Part shown: positions 55,191 through 64,000 of the stretch, in pieces
How positions within the stretch are numbered: the first letter of the stretch is position 1
Layout of the letters: every line of letters begins with the position of its first letter
Assembly (NCBI RefSeq): GCF_000970045.1
Contig: NZ_CP009505.1
Coordinates: 4,147,469-4,211,468, forward strand
DNA: 64,000 nt
DNA from: Methanosarcina sp. MTP4
GTDB lineage: Archaea > Halobacteriota > Methanosarcinia > Methanosarcinales > Methanosarcinaceae
Direction of reading: 5' to 3'
Translations under genes and position numbers: made by a program
Notes under the pieces: model-generated
Told to the model about the DNA's origin: nothing
The model's database searches: none
Seen by the model: only the letters and a program-made list of their open reading frames with translations

Positions 55191-56729
55191 TCAGAACCCT
55201 AGGGCACTGAAACCTGAAAGAATAACTTCCCGCGGGTCGATGCCGGTTACCTGCACCATGACATAGGCACCTAGGAAAGTTCCTATCACACTGCCTACGT
55301 TTGCAAAGCTGGCTACCAGAAGGACTCGCATAAACCTGTTTTTGAACATTTCCCCGAAGGTATCGATCCCTGCAAGAGCCTTTATGTCCTCGGTGGTCGG
55401 GTTACGCTGTTTTGCTTCGACGAGACCGGCAAACCAGCCTGCGGCCATCATGGGGTTCAGGGAAGTCAGCCAGGCCACCAGGAAAGCCGTGACAATGGAA
55501 TAGGGGTGACCACCCGCAAGCAGAGTCCCGGCCGCACTCAGGGTTCCGTTGATAAGGAACCACCAGCCAAACGCTATTAGCAGGAGTTCCAGAGGTGTGC
55601 CCGAGAGGAACAGGAGCAAAAACACCGCTATGGCCAGGGCGACAATCCCGAAACCAATTGCTTTGCCCGCACTGAAGCGCTTTTTAGGGATTTCCATGAG
55701 ATTGCGCAGGGGAGGAATGCTCTTCGGCTCCTGGAGGTATTTGAGAACCCCGGGCTTGTGCCCTGCCCCTATAACCACAACAATAGTTTTGTTCCCGCCT
55801 GCTGCTGTCCTGAGAATACTACCTGCAAGGTAAGCATCCCGCTCATCTATCAGGACTTCGGCCGCAGTCGGGGCAAAGTCCCTGAGTTCACTAACAAGGG
55901 CCGTGACCACATCCTGTTCCGTGATGCTATCAATATCGATATCAGCTCCTTTCCCGATTCCGATCAACCCTCCGACAAGAGAACCAAGCATTCTGATTTT
56001 TTCAAGGAACTTCATCCTACCCCAGAAACGCTGGAGCGTAATCTGGATGTCCCGGTCTATAAGGGCTACCCTAGCTCCTGCAGCCTCAGCCTCCTCAATT
56101 GCCATAAGCATCTCGGAACCTGGTTTGACACCCATATCTTCCCCGATCTTCTTCTGGACATAGGCAAGCAGCCAGTGGATCAGGTAAAAGTAGACCTTTC
56201 CTCCACCCAGGATATCTTTAATAGGGAGCTGCGTCTCCGGGACATTACCCTTCAGGGAATCATAGCGCCCCCGGCAGAGTTCAACAGCCACAATGTCAGG
56301 CTTTAACTTCCTGATGGTTGTCTTGACCTCTTCCACGCTCTTCTCCGAAACATGAGCGGTACCTATGATCACTATTTTTGAAGGCTGACGCTCAGCCTCC
56401 CGGGTTTCAACAACCTGAACCCCCGGAGTGGACTGAAACTTTGAAACGGGAGTTGAACCGGCCAAAGGTTCTGCAACAAAGCCAGAGCTCAGGTCCAGCT
56501 TTCCCTCGACCACAGTTCCTGCCTCAGCCGCAGATTCAAGTACCTCCGCCTCGGCATTCTCCGGCTTGGAGGCTGAAGAATTAGACAGTTCAGACTTTCC
56601 TGCAGAAACATCACCTTCCGCAGATTTGGTAGCAAGTTCATCCACAGAGTATATAGAATCCTGAGAAGAACTCTGAAAGTAGTACTCAGGCTCTCTGTCC
56701 TGAGAATCTGTGACATCGGATTTTTCCAT
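55191..56729 (-). CDS. TraB/PrgY family membrane protein
   Basis: This 512-residue protein consists of a low-complexity, Ser/Glu/Ala-rich N-terminal extension (residues 1-110), a TraB domain, and five or six membrane segments in the C-terminal third. The TraB domain contains IVIIGTAHVSEKSVEEVKTTIRKLKPDIVAVELCRGRYDSL, ALIDRDIQITLQRFWGRM and VVVIGAGHKPGVLKYL. TraB/PrgY proteins lower pheromone release in enterococci and the related TIKI proteins are metalloproteases; the paired GTAHVS and GAGHK motifs fit the proposed active site. The archaeal function is unknown. The extension is unusually long. Confidence 0.88.
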   Translation of the reverse strand: MEKSDVTDSQDREPEYYFQSSSQDSIYSVDELATKSAEGDVSAGKSELSNSSASKPENAEAEVLESAAEAGTVVEGKLDLSSGFVAEPLAGSTPVSKFQSTPGVQVVETREAERQPSKIVIIGTAHVSEKSVEEVKTTIRKLKPDIVAVELCRGRYDSLKGNVPETQLPIKDILGGGKVYFYLIHWLLAYVQKKIGEDMGVKPGSEMLMAIEEAEAAGARVALIDRDIQITLQRFWGRMKFLEKIRMLGSLVGGLIGIGKGADIDIDSITEQDVVTALVSELRDFAPTAAEVLIDERDAYLAGSILRTAAGGNKTIVVVIGAGHKPGVLKYLQEPKSIPPLRNLMEIPKKRFSAGKAIGFGIVALAIAVFLLLFLSGTPLELLLIAFGWWFLINGTLSAAGTLLAGGHPYSIVTAFLVAWLTSLNPMMAAGWFAGLVEAKQRNPTTEDIKALAGIDTFGEMFKNRFMRVLLVASFANVGSVIGTFLGAYVMVQVTGIDPREVILSGFSALGF

Positions 56730-56887
56730 TATCAGTCTCTCTGTTGCGGCGGCCCAGAAAAGAGAAAAATTTTTCTGAACCCTGAAACCGCTTCGTTTAA
56801 AGATTTAAAGATCTGGAGTATGGTAATTACCTGCCAGCAATTTATAATTTTTTGCTCCTTGAAATTTTTTCCAGAATCTTGAACAGT

Positions 56888-57163
56888 AAGAACTCAATCC
56901 TGCAAGAACTCATTTGTAAGAACTCATTTGTAAGAACCTATCCAGTTATGGATCCTATAAGAACTCATTTGTAAGAACTCATTTGTAAGAATTCATTTGT
57001 AAGAACTCATTTGTAAGAACCTATCCAGTTATGGATCCTATAAGAACTCATTTGTAAGAACCTATCCAGTTATGGATCCTATAAGAACTCATTTGTAAGA
57101 ACCTATCCAGTTATGGATCCCATAAGAACTCATTTGTAAGAACTCATTTGTAAGAACTCACTC
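56888..57163. repeat. compound tandem repeat (AAGAACTCATTTGT and a 27-bp unit)
   Basis: A 14-base unit AAGAACTCATTTGT alternates with a 27-base unit containing CCTATCCAGTTATGGATCC over 275 bases. The array reaches into the stop codon of the site-2 protease gene (57158). The rest of 56730-57157 is AT-rich with no gene. Confidence 0.93.
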
Positions 57164-58252
57164 ACTCATTAGCTTCAGGGTCCGCACAAGATCTGTCCTG
57201 GAAAGGATTCCAACCAGATTCCCATTATCAATGACAAGGAGCCTACCGATATTCCGGCTCGAGACCAGTTTCAGAGCATCGGTCGCATGGCCGTCAGAGG
57301 GTATGGATACAATATCTTTAGTCATTATATCCGAGACAAGAAGCACAGGCCGCTCGAGTATGGGAACCCTCTGGACATCGGTAAAGCTCACTACTCCTTT
57401 CAGGACACCGCCTTCCATGACAGGGTAACCCATGTGTTTATTTTCGAACATGAAGTGAACCAGGTCTTCAACACTCATGGAAGGGTGGACCGAGACCACA
57501 ACCGGGGTCATTATATCCCGGATAACTATGTCTTCGAGGGTCACCGAAGCCTGAGTGGAACGTTCTTCTTCCGATGCCCCGACATAAATGAAAAGGGCTA
57601 TCAGGGGGAACCAGAGGTTGCCAATCAGGATACCGAAAATAGCCATAAGGATTGCAAAGAACTTCCCGACAGCTGCCGCACTTTGGGTAGCCTTTACGTA
57701 CGACATTTTCCTGGCATAAAGTGCCCGGAGCACCCGGCCCCCGTCCATGGGAAAAGCGGGCAGGAGATTAAAGACTCCAAGCACCACATTCATTGCCCCG
57801 AGGATCCAGATTGTAAGGAAAACGGGGTTCTCCGCAAGCGCCGAGTTAGGAGATATGAAGGTTCCGTAAACGAAAAGACAAACGAAACCTATCACCAGGC
57901 TCGTTAAAGGCCCTGCAAACGCCATCTTGGCTTCCTGTGAAGGTACCCTTGGCATCTCTTCCATCGACGAAACACCCCCGAAAAGGAAGAGTGTAATGCT
58001 GTCAATATTGACCCCGTACCGCATCGCCAGGTAGGAGTGTGCAAGTTCATGCAGAAGAATGGACACAAAGAGCAGGATAGCTGTCAGTGTCGAGAGCGCA
58101 TATCTGGTCAGCGGAGGCTCAACCCCCGAAAACCCGAAAGGCTGCGGATTGATCGCAAAGACGTACGCAAAAACGGGCAATATCAGGAGAAAAGTAACGT
58201 GTAGCTTGATTGGTATGCCCATTACACTTCCGATTTTCAATGAAGATTGCAT
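57158..58252 (-). CDS. site-2 protease (M50) with two CBS domains
   Basis: This 364-residue intramembrane metalloprotease has the zinc motif HELAH (residues 68-72, LLHELAHSYLAMRYG) and the third ligand in LLPAFPMDGGRVLRALYAR. It has about six membrane segments. The C-terminus has two CBS domains (IRDIMTPVVVSVHPSMSVEDLVHFMF and VSDIMTKDIVSIPSDGHATDALKLV), which bind adenine nucleotides and probably tune activity. This is the group of archaeal site-2 proteases with a cytosolic CBS pair. Substrates are unknown; membrane-anchored regulators are typical targets. Confidence 0.93.
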   Translation of the reverse strand: MQSSLKIGSVMGIPIKLHVTFLLILPVFAYVFAINPQPFGFSGVEPPLTRYALSTLTAILLFVSILLHELAHSYLAMRYGVNIDSITLFLFGGVSSMEEMPRVPSQEAKMAFAGPLTSLVIGFVCLFVYGTFISPNSALAENPVFLTIWILGAMNVVLGVFNLLPAFPMDGGRVLRALYARKMSYVKATQSAAAVGKFFAILMAIFGILIGNLWFPLIALFIYVGASEEERSTQASVTLEDIVIRDIMTPVVVSVHPSMSVEDLVHFMFENKHMGYPVMEGGVLKGVVSFTDVQRVPILERPVLLVSDIMTKDIVSIPSDGHATDALKLVSSRNIGRLLVIDNGNLVGILSRTDLVRTLKLMSE

Positions 58253-58771
58253 AAATAAAATCCCCCTCTCATTAAGATAATTTTAATCAGGAGATCCCTG
58301 ATCCGAAGACCCCGGATCCGAAGAATACATAATATACTCAAATCCCATGTACTACTCAAATCCCCATGTTATTACTTTGATAATAATCCTATAGATATTT
58401 ACTGTACATAATAACCCTATAGATATTTATTGTACATAATAATCCTATAGATATTTACTGTACATAATAACCCTATAGATATTTACTGTACATAAACTGA
58501 AGTCCAAAAGAGTGACCTGAAAAAAAGATCGTATAAGATCAGATCCGACCATTCACATAGTTAGAATAAAAACCTGACCGAATAGCCTGCGCTCAGATGT
58601 AAGCCGCTTGAAACCCAATCCACTTAAAATCTACCGATATTCCAAAATCACTGGTTGCTTCAGAACCATCGATTAACTCAGAAGCCAGCTAACTAAAAAA
58701 CCAGTTAAGTCAGAGAAAGGCTAATCCAAAGTTTAAGGTATTTTAAGGCTCTTTCAAAGTCCGAAGCCGTT
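58253..58771. other. gene-free interval
   Basis: This interval between the site-2 protease and mfnA genes contains the four-copy 28-bp repeat below. Otherwise it has no gene that I can recognise. Confidence 0.4.
58382..58494. repeat. 28-bp tandem repeat, 4 copies, with TTACTGTACATA core
   Basis: Four copies with a period of exactly 28 bases share TATAGATATTTACTGTACAT (one has TTATTG). The core TTACTGTACATA at 58399, 58455 and 58483 (variant at 58427) is the reverse complement of the TATGTACAGTAA pair upstream of ftr. There are no variable spacers, so this is not a CRISPR. Confidence 0.93.
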
Positions 58772-59953
58772 TCAAAGTTCTGCTACTACTTTCTCCAGAG
58801 CCTTCAGGAATTCTTCGATATCCTGGGTTGTAGTGTGGGGCATGAGGACGAGGCGGAGGGCTCTGGGGCTGCGGACAATTGAGACGTTCCAGCCGAATTT
58901 TTCATGGAGCTGTTCCCGGACAAGGTCAGGTTCGGGCACACCGAGGGCGACGACGTTCATAACAGGGGTGAGCAGGGGATAGAAGCCTAGTTTTCTGGCA
59001 CCTTTTACAAGTTTTTCAGTAAGCTCCATGCAGTATTCCACGTTTTTCCTGTATCCTTCCCTTCCAAGGTGCTTCATCACAGCGTAGGTTGCAGCAACTG
59101 AGGCCCCACTTCGGGTGCCTGTGAGGGTGAACTGGGATTTTGTGGTGAGATAAGGAGTTTTGACCTGAAGGGAATCGAGGAAGCTGTGCGACCTGAAGAG
59201 CAAAGCTCCCGAGGGAATTGTGGAAAGGCCCATCTTGTGCGGGTCAATGGCGACGGAAGTAACACCTGGCACTTCAAAGTCGAAAGGATATGACTTTTCA
59301 AGGAAGGGAATTACAAAACCCCCAAAAGCAGCATCAATATGCAGGAAAAGGTCCTTTTCAAGCACAAGTTCAGAGAGACCTTCTATAGGATCTACCTGCC
59401 CGAATTCCGTGTTTCCGGCTATTCCCACAAGCCCTATGGTATTTTTATCGGTTAGTTTTTCCACGGAAGCCAGATCAACCCTGAAATCAGGGTCCAGACC
59501 AGCCCTTCGGATCTCTATTCCAAGCATATTTGCGATCTTATCAAAAGAAAAATGAGCCGAATCCGGGATTACGATGTTGGGATTTGTGATCTGAGGTTTT
59601 CTGTGAGCACTCAGGTTCTTCATTGCCCTGATTGCCTGGATATTGGATTCTGTCCCCCCGGTTGTAAGATAACCACAGAACTCCCCGTCGGAAAACTTAC
59701 CGGAATTTCTAAGGGAAGGAGCATGGAGCAACTCTCCCAGCATGCTGATGACTTCCTTTTCAAAACCATAAGTTCCCGGAAAGAGCCCGAGATCCCCCAG
59801 GTTGGCCTCAATAAAAAGCATGTGAGCCTCCGCTGCAATTGCATGGGGATGAGTGCACATTGAACTTAAAACACGATAATAATCTGTATCCTCTGATTTC
59901 GCCTTTTTCAGGAGGGATAAAACCTCTTTTTCAGAAAGACCCTGCTCATTCAT
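58772..59953 (-). CDS. mfnA: L-tyrosine decarboxylase (MfnA)
   Basis: This 393-residue PLP-dependent group II decarboxylase makes tyramine, the first precursor of methanofuran; some homologues act on aspartate. Family landmarks are [68 protein letters not shown] (PLP-binding Asp) and [20 protein letters not shown], in which the Lys of PHKMG forms the Schiff base. The short helical C-terminal domain is typical. It lies near ftr, whose substrate is formylmethanofuran, though on the other strand and six genes are not contiguous. The 1.36 kb upstream contain the proposed replication origin. Confidence 0.94.
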   Translation of the reverse strand: MNEQGLSEKEVLSLLKKAKSEDTDYYRVLSSMCTHPHAIAAEAHMLFIEANLGDLGLFPGTYGFEKEVISMLGELLHAPSLRNSGKFSDGEFCGYLTTGGTESNIQAIRAMKNLSAHRKPQITNPNIVIPDSAHFSFDKIANMLGIEIRRAGLDPDFRVDLASVEKLTDKNTIGLVGIAGNTEFGQVDPIEGLSELVLEKDLFLHIDAAFGGFVIPFLEKSYPFDFEVPGVTSVAIDPHKMGLSTIPSGALLFRSHSFLDSLQVKTPYLTTKSQFTLTGTRSGASVAATYAVMKHLGREGYRKNVEYCMELTEKLVKGARKLGFYPLLTPVMNVVALGVPEPDLVREQLHEKFGWNVSIVRSPRALRLVLMPHTTTQDIEEFLKALEKVVAEL

Positions 59954-60167
59954 ATGGATAAACTAAAAACAATTCTATTTAAAATACTTATGGAATGTGT
60001 TTATGAAAATTCTTACAGGAAGATGGAATGCTCAAGACACTCCAATGTGAATTTTTTAAAATTTGTATGAAGTTAGTTGTTTTGATTACCTGGAAAAAAA
60101 GAGTTAAAAAATAACTTTAGAACGAGATTGAGCAAATAGAATTTTAGTAAGAAGTTTGCAGAGAGGG

Positions 60168-60462
60168 ACCCCATGATTTCCACTGGAAAACGTTTCTAAT
60201 GGAGAACAGAAATTAATAAAATAAAACTTAGCAATGTTTTTTTTCATTTTTTCATTTTTCCATTTTATTTTAAATCCCTCCACAAAATTAACTTTTTTTA
60301 ACAAAATATATATACAATTAATGTTATAACACAACAACATTGTTTTGTTACCATAACTAAATAAAACTTTGTTTTATTTCGTTACCCAAAATTTCAAAAC
60401 CCCTCCAGTCGAAATCATGGGGTCCCGGTCCTATTTAAAGGTTGCACTGGAAATAAAGGGGT
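60168..60462. other. oriC: candidate chromosomal replication origin (ORB elements around an AT-rich unwinding region)
   Basis: CCAGTGGAAATCATGGGGT on the minus strand (60168-60186) and CCAGTCGAAATCATGGGGT on the plus strand (60405-60423) form an inverted pair; both continue TCCC. A third element GCACTGGAAATAAAGGGGT lies at 60444-60462. They resemble the archaeal origin recognition box bound by Orc1/Cdc6 (dyad core and G-string). Between the pair, 218 bases are almost pure A/T with long T and A runs, as expected for a duplex-unwinding element. No orc1/cdc6 gene is within the window, which leaves this as inference. Confidence 0.6.
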
Positions 60463-60540
60463 CTACATAACAGAGCTTTTATCTTTACAAATTTATCTTT
60501 TTACATTTAGAAAGAGAAAAAGATCAAAATTGAAAGAGAT

Positions 60541-60682
60541 TAGCAAACTAAAATCTTTGAATTTTTTTCAATTTTTGTCTTTTCTAATTTTTGTCTTTTC
60601 TAATTTTTGTCTTTTCTAATTTTTGTCTTTTCTAATTTTTGTCTTTTCTAATTTTTGTCTTTTCTAATTTTTGTCTTTTCAA
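60541..60682. repeat. 16-bp T-rich tandem repeat (AATTTTTGTCTTTTCT)
   Basis: Eight or nine copies of AATTTTTGTCTTTTCT lie head to tail just to the right of the ORB-like elements. Confidence 0.95.
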
Positions 60683-60768
60683 TTTTTGTCTTTTCCAATC
60701 TTTCTTCACTTTTGTTAAGCGCTTTCTTCAATCTAGGTGAAATTGACAGTTCAGGCCGAATTTTTAGA

Positions 60769-60842
60769 AATAGAATAGACAATAGAATAGACAATAGAAT
60801 AGACAATAGAATAGACAATAGAATAGACAATAGAATAGACAA
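60769..60842. repeat. 12-bp tandem repeat (AGACAATAGAAT)
   Basis: Six copies of AGACAATAGAAT are perfectly repeated head to tail, which implies recent expansion. Confidence 0.95.
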
Positions 60843-60904
60843 ATTCTTAGGAAATCCAAAGCGAAATATTTCCAGATTCTCGCTTATTAACTTATTAATT
60901 TCCA

Positions 60905-60946
<42 letters not shown>

Positions 60947-61313
60947 AAATTTCAAATTTAAGTTATGAACCGAAAGGTCTTAACTAACCCCAACTCACAG
61001 AGTTGCATTTTTTGAGGAACCTTAAATAGATTTGCTGCAATCATTGCTTTTTTGACTAATAAAATGTGGGAAAAACCAGGAGAAAAATCAGGAGAAAAGA
61101 ATGAAAACTGAGAGAACTCAGGTGGAAAAAAGTTATAAAAATGATCTACCAGTTCATTCTCCCCGGTTCCATCTTATTTCAGGAAGATTATACTGATAGA
61201 TCAAATTTGCCGTTTTTCTTATTTTTGTCTTCTTTTTATTTTCGTTTTTCAGAGAATTGAATATTTACGCTTCAGGGATTCGACATCTTTTTTGTGATTT
61301 TTGCCCCGGTGGC

Positions 61314-62792
61314 TCACATCTGCTTTACGCGGTCGAACTCTTTCTGGATTTCTGCTGAGGGGCCTTCCTTGTCCAGGATGGTTATGACGTAGATCACGAT
61401 GCATGAGAGGACAAAACCGGGCACGATTTCATAGAGGTCGAAGATCCCACCTGAAAGCTGCTTCCAGAGGATAACCATGAGGCCACCGGAAACCATTCCT
61501 CCCAGAGCTGCGTTCCTGGTGGTCCGCTTCCAGAAGAGGGAGAAGATAATTATCGGTCCGAAAGCTGCTCCGAAACCTGCCCAGGCATAGGAAACAAGGC
61601 CCATGACCGAGTTGTTAGGGTCCCTGGCAATCATGTAGGCGATCGTGGAAATTGCGATAACGGCGAGTCTGCCGAGCCAGACCAGCTCTTTTTCGCTGGC
61701 GTCCTTTTTCATGACGATCCTGTAGATATCTTCCGTAAAGGCGGAGGCGGCCACAAGGAGCTGGGAGTCAGCGGTACTCATGATAGCCGCAAGGATGGCT
61801 GCAAGGAGGATTCCTGCGATTACCGGAGTGAACATGGTGTTGACCAGGACCATGAAAATCGTTTCACTGCCCCCGGCTCCCAGGAATTCGGGGTGGAGGT
61901 AGGCCCTTCCTACAAGTCCCACGACGACGGCGAATATCAGGGAAATTACGACCCAGACCATGGCAATGAGCCTTGCCTGCTTGATCTTATCGGGAGATTC
62001 GATGGCCATGAAACGGACCAGGATGTGGGGCATTCCGAAATATCCGAGTCCCCATGCCAGGTTTGAGACCAGGGGGATTGCGCCTCCGGCAAGGGCAGTC
62101 CAGGGGTTGAGTAGCTGGGGGTCAATGCTCTGGATCAGGTCCAAGGTTGAGCCATATCCACCCATTCCTTTCATGGCCATAGAAGGCACCAGGACGATGG
62201 CGCAGATCATGAGTGCACCCTGGAAGAAGTCGGTCCAGCAGACAGCCATGAACCCTCCCAGGAAAGTATAACTGATTATCACCAGGGCACCGATTAGAAG
62301 GGCTTGCTGGTAGGGGATGTCGAAAACGGTGTTAAAGAGCTTTCCTCCGGCCACCAGTCCCGAGGAAGTATAAAGCAGGAAGAAGACCAGAATCAGGATG
62401 GCTGAAATAATCCTGAGGGCATGGGTATTATCCCTGAACCTGTTTTCGAAGTACACGGGGATAGTGATCGCGTCGCCTGCAACCTGGGTGTACTGACGCA
62501 GTTTCTTAGCCACAAACTTCCAGTTTAGGTAAGTCCCGACGGCAAGACCTATCCCGATCCAGATGGCTTCCATCCCGGCCAGATAGGCATATCCGGGAAG
62601 CCCGAGTAGCAACCAGCCGCTCATGTCCGAGGCCTGGGAACTTAAAGCTGTAACCCAGCTGTTCAGTTTTCTGCCTCCCAGGATATAATCAGCGAGATTC
62701 TCAGTTTTTCGATAATAGAGAACCCCGATAGAGATCATGAAGAGTAGATATAAAGCAAAAATAAGTATGATACTAAAACTATCCGATACCAT
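61314..62792 (-). CDS. sodium:solute symporter (PutP-like)
   Basis: This 492-residue transporter of the SSS family has about 13 membrane segments. It resembles sodium/proline symporters: LADYILGGRKLNSWVTALSSQASDMSGWLLLGLPGYAYLAG near the N-terminus (sodium site region), TFLGGFMAVCWTDFFQGALM (SSS signature), LAWGLGYFGMPHILVRFMAI, and AAILAAIMSTADSQLLVAASAFTEDIY (second sodium-site Ser). Proline is the likely substrate, perhaps for osmoprotection, but other amino acids are possible. It faces the candidate origin on its 3' side. A 9-base repeat (AAAGGGTTT) lies immediately before the start. Confidence 0.93.
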   Translation of the reverse strand: MVSDSFSIILIFALYLLFMISIGVLYYRKTENLADYILGGRKLNSWVTALSSQASDMSGWLLLGLPGYAYLAGMEAIWIGIGLAVGTYLNWKFVAKKLRQYTQVAGDAITIPVYFENRFRDNTHALRIISAILILVFFLLYTSSGLVAGGKLFNTVFDIPYQQALLIGALVIISYTFLGGFMAVCWTDFFQGALMICAIVLVPSMAMKGMGGYGSTLDLIQSIDPQLLNPWTALAGGAIPLVSNLAWGLGYFGMPHILVRFMAIESPDKIKQARLIAMVWVVISLIFAVVVGLVGRAYLHPEFLGAGGSETIFMVLVNTMFTPVIAGILLAAILAAIMSTADSQLLVAASAFTEDIYRIVMKKDASEKELVWLGRLAVIAISTIAYMIARDPNNSVMGLVSYAWAGFGAAFGPIIIFSLFWKRTTRNAALGGMVSGGLMVILWKQLSGGIFDLYEIVPGFVLSCIVIYVITILDKEGPSAEIQKEFDRVKQM

Positions 62793-62811
62793 TGTTTAAC
62801 TCCATTTTTTT

Positions 62812-62846
62812 AAAGGGTTTAAAGGGTTTAAAGAGTTTAAAGGGTT
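62812..62846. repeat. 9-bp tandem repeat (AAAGGGTTT), 4 copies
   Basis: Four copies (one reads AAAGAGTTT) lie 20 bases upstream of the symporter start, within its leader or promoter. Confidence 0.9.
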
Positions 62847-62891
62847 TTGAAGATTTTTAACGAATCTTTAAAGGTTTTAATTTCCAAATCC

Positions 62892-63002
62892 TTTTCTATA
62901 ATTGTTTCATTTGTAACTTTTTCTATAATTGTTTCATTTGTAACTTTTTTTATAACCTGTTCCATTTGTAACTTTTTTCTATCGGTTGTTCTATTTGTGA
63001 TT
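62892..63002. repeat. 27-bp tandem repeat (core GTTTCATTTGTAACTTTT)
   Basis: About four degenerating copies of a 27-base unit with the core GTTTCATTTGTAACTTTT; the last copies have several substitutions. Confidence 0.9.
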
Positions 63003-63117
63003 CTTTTATACAAATTCGTTCTAGACAGCTATGTTTCAGATTTTTGAATTGCGATTCCTAATTTGAAGCAAATATACCTTCAAGATACATTCAGTAGTAT
63101 TTATGCAATAATTATTA

Positions 63118-63405
63118 ACACAGCAAATCTATGTAGCAAATTTATACAGCAAATTTATACAGCAAATCTATGTAGCAAATTTATACAGCAAATTTATACA
63201 GCAAATTTATACAGCAAATCTATGCAGCAAATCTATGCAGCAAATCTATGCAGCAAATCTATGCAGCAAATCTATGTAGCAAATCTATGTAGCAAATTTA
63301 TACAGCAAATTTATGCAGCAAATCTATGCAGCAAATCTATGCAGCAAATTTATGCAGCAAATTTATACAGCAAATCTATGCAGCAAATCTATGCAGCAAA
63401 TCTGA
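63118..63405. repeat. 13-bp minisatellite (CAGCAAATCTATG/CAGCAAATTTATA)
   Basis: Some twenty-two copies alternate between CAGCAAATCTATG and CAGCAAATTTATA. The frame through it encodes a Gln/Ile/Tyr/Ala repeat and is not a gene. Confidence 0.96.
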
Positions 63406-64000
63406 ATTTGAAGCCCTGCTTTGTTATTAAAAATCCATATTTCAGGGATTTTTTATGTTTTTTAGGAAAGTCAGGGGTTGGAAACTGACTTATGTAATTA
63501 TTTTTTATTAACTAGGGTTTTTCGTACTGCAATACAGCTGTATATTTTTATATCTGATTGTCCACATTTTTGAATACATCCATGTATCCTTATATTTTTA
63601 TAAGTTTTTTGAATTTTTCATTATTTTACCTGTCATTATACAAAATTTCAGAAAATAATTTTATATAGTTAGGATTGAGAGATTGAATGGCTTTTTCCTA
63701 AAGTTACTTCTGATTTCCTAAATTTACTCCTGCTTTTTATGCCGTTGTTTTTAACCTTGGCATTTTTTTTATTTTCATACAGTTGATTTTAATATTACGA
63801 TCTTAAATAAAAAATATTTTTATTGTTTCAGTGGAAATGAAGGGGTTATAATTTATCTAATTTTTTCCACCCGAAAGAGGGGATTCGGCCTCACTCTCCA
63901 TTAATCTCCCATTTATGGCCTGATCTCCAAATTTTTATTTCAATCTTAAGAATGCCTTTTCCTATTGTTTTTAGCTTGGGATTTGATGGTCTCGGCCATT
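63406..64000. other. gene-free right end of the window
   Basis: No gene is recognisable in the final 595 bases. Besides the ORB-like element at 63829 there is an imperfect second one (CCACCCGAAAGAGGGG, 63867-63882). A gene may begin beyond the window edge. Confidence 0.4.
63829..63846 (+). other. ORB-like element near the right edge
   Basis: CAGTGGAAATGAAGGGGT is the best match to the archaeal origin recognition box in the window. It is isolated here, 3.4 kb from the cluster at 60.2-60.5 kb, but the region beyond 64000 is not visible and may hold more copies or an orc1/cdc6 gene. Confidence 0.55.

Noticed and set aside
58382..58494. possible CRISPR array
   Set aside because: The 28-bp units are directly adjacent with no variable spacers, and no cas genes are nearby. 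The same applies to the other arrays.
63867..63882. second ORB-like sequence CCACCCGAAAGAGGGG
   Set aside because: Too many mismatches to the other elements to count as a site.

Overview
The window comes from a methanogenic archaeon, almost certainly a Methanosarcina. It carries formylmethanofuran formyltransferase (ftr), the methanofuran-biosynthesis decarboxylase mfnA, an archaeal four-subunit pyruvate:ferredoxin oxidoreductase, archaeal replication and translation factors (PolD small subunit, aRF1, Taw1) and a surface protein of the PGF-CTERM type. Intergenic regions are long and AT-rich. My memory of Methanosarcina gene order (mfnA, ftr, che and por lying together) agrees, but no database was searched and the species is not determined.

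Layout. 0.2-3.0 kb: SsuABC-type ABC transporter. 3.1-5.3 kb: a bactofilin-like gene, then five tandem TRAM-domain genes plus a decayed sixth copy. 5.7 kb: tRNA-Lys(CUU). 6.2-9.0 kb: a small RHH regulator and two tandem MetE-core methyltransferases. 9.3-12.3 kb: a ParE/RelE-type toxin-antitoxin pair and three paralogous unknown proteins. 12.7-22.3 kb: information processing (argS, prf1, taw1, PolD small subunit, signal peptidase, dihydrouridine synthase). 22.9-25.8 kb: porCDAB. 26.7-31.1 kb: a large DUF11-repeat surface protein interrupted by four in-frame TAG codons. 31.9-34.2 kb: a TPR protein, a methyltransferase and an unknown gene. 34.6-38.0 kb: a Zn/Mn ABC importer with its DtxR-family regulator and a repeated palindromic operator. 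38.3 kb: a GntP permease. 39.8-52.5 kb: a complete chemotaxis cluster (cheW, MCP, a receiver protein, cheY, cheB, cheA, cheR, cheC, cheD) split by an IS4-superfamily insertion sequence that appears to have removed the 5' end of the MCP gene. 53.4-60 kb: ftr, a small membrane protein, a TraB protein, a site-2 protease with CBS domains, and mfnA. 60.0-61.3 kb: a gene-free AT-rich region with inverted ORB-like elements, my candidate for a replication origin. 61.3-62.8 kb: a sodium/solute symporter. The last 1.2 kb has no recognisable gene.

Three observations stand out. First, the surface protein reads straight through four TAG codons in one frame for 4.36 kb and ends at TAA. All 51 other genes I annotate end in TAA or TGA, so these TAGs are good candidates for pyrrolysine codons. 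Second, elements close to the archaeal origin recognition box flank an AT-rich stretch near 60.3 kb. Third, ftr is intact over its full 297-residue length only if it starts at an ATA codon, which sits at proper spacing behind a ribosome binding site.

A further property of the window is that most long intergenic gaps hold a private minisatellite, with a 9-28 bp unit and from two to more than 20 copies, each with a different unit sequence.
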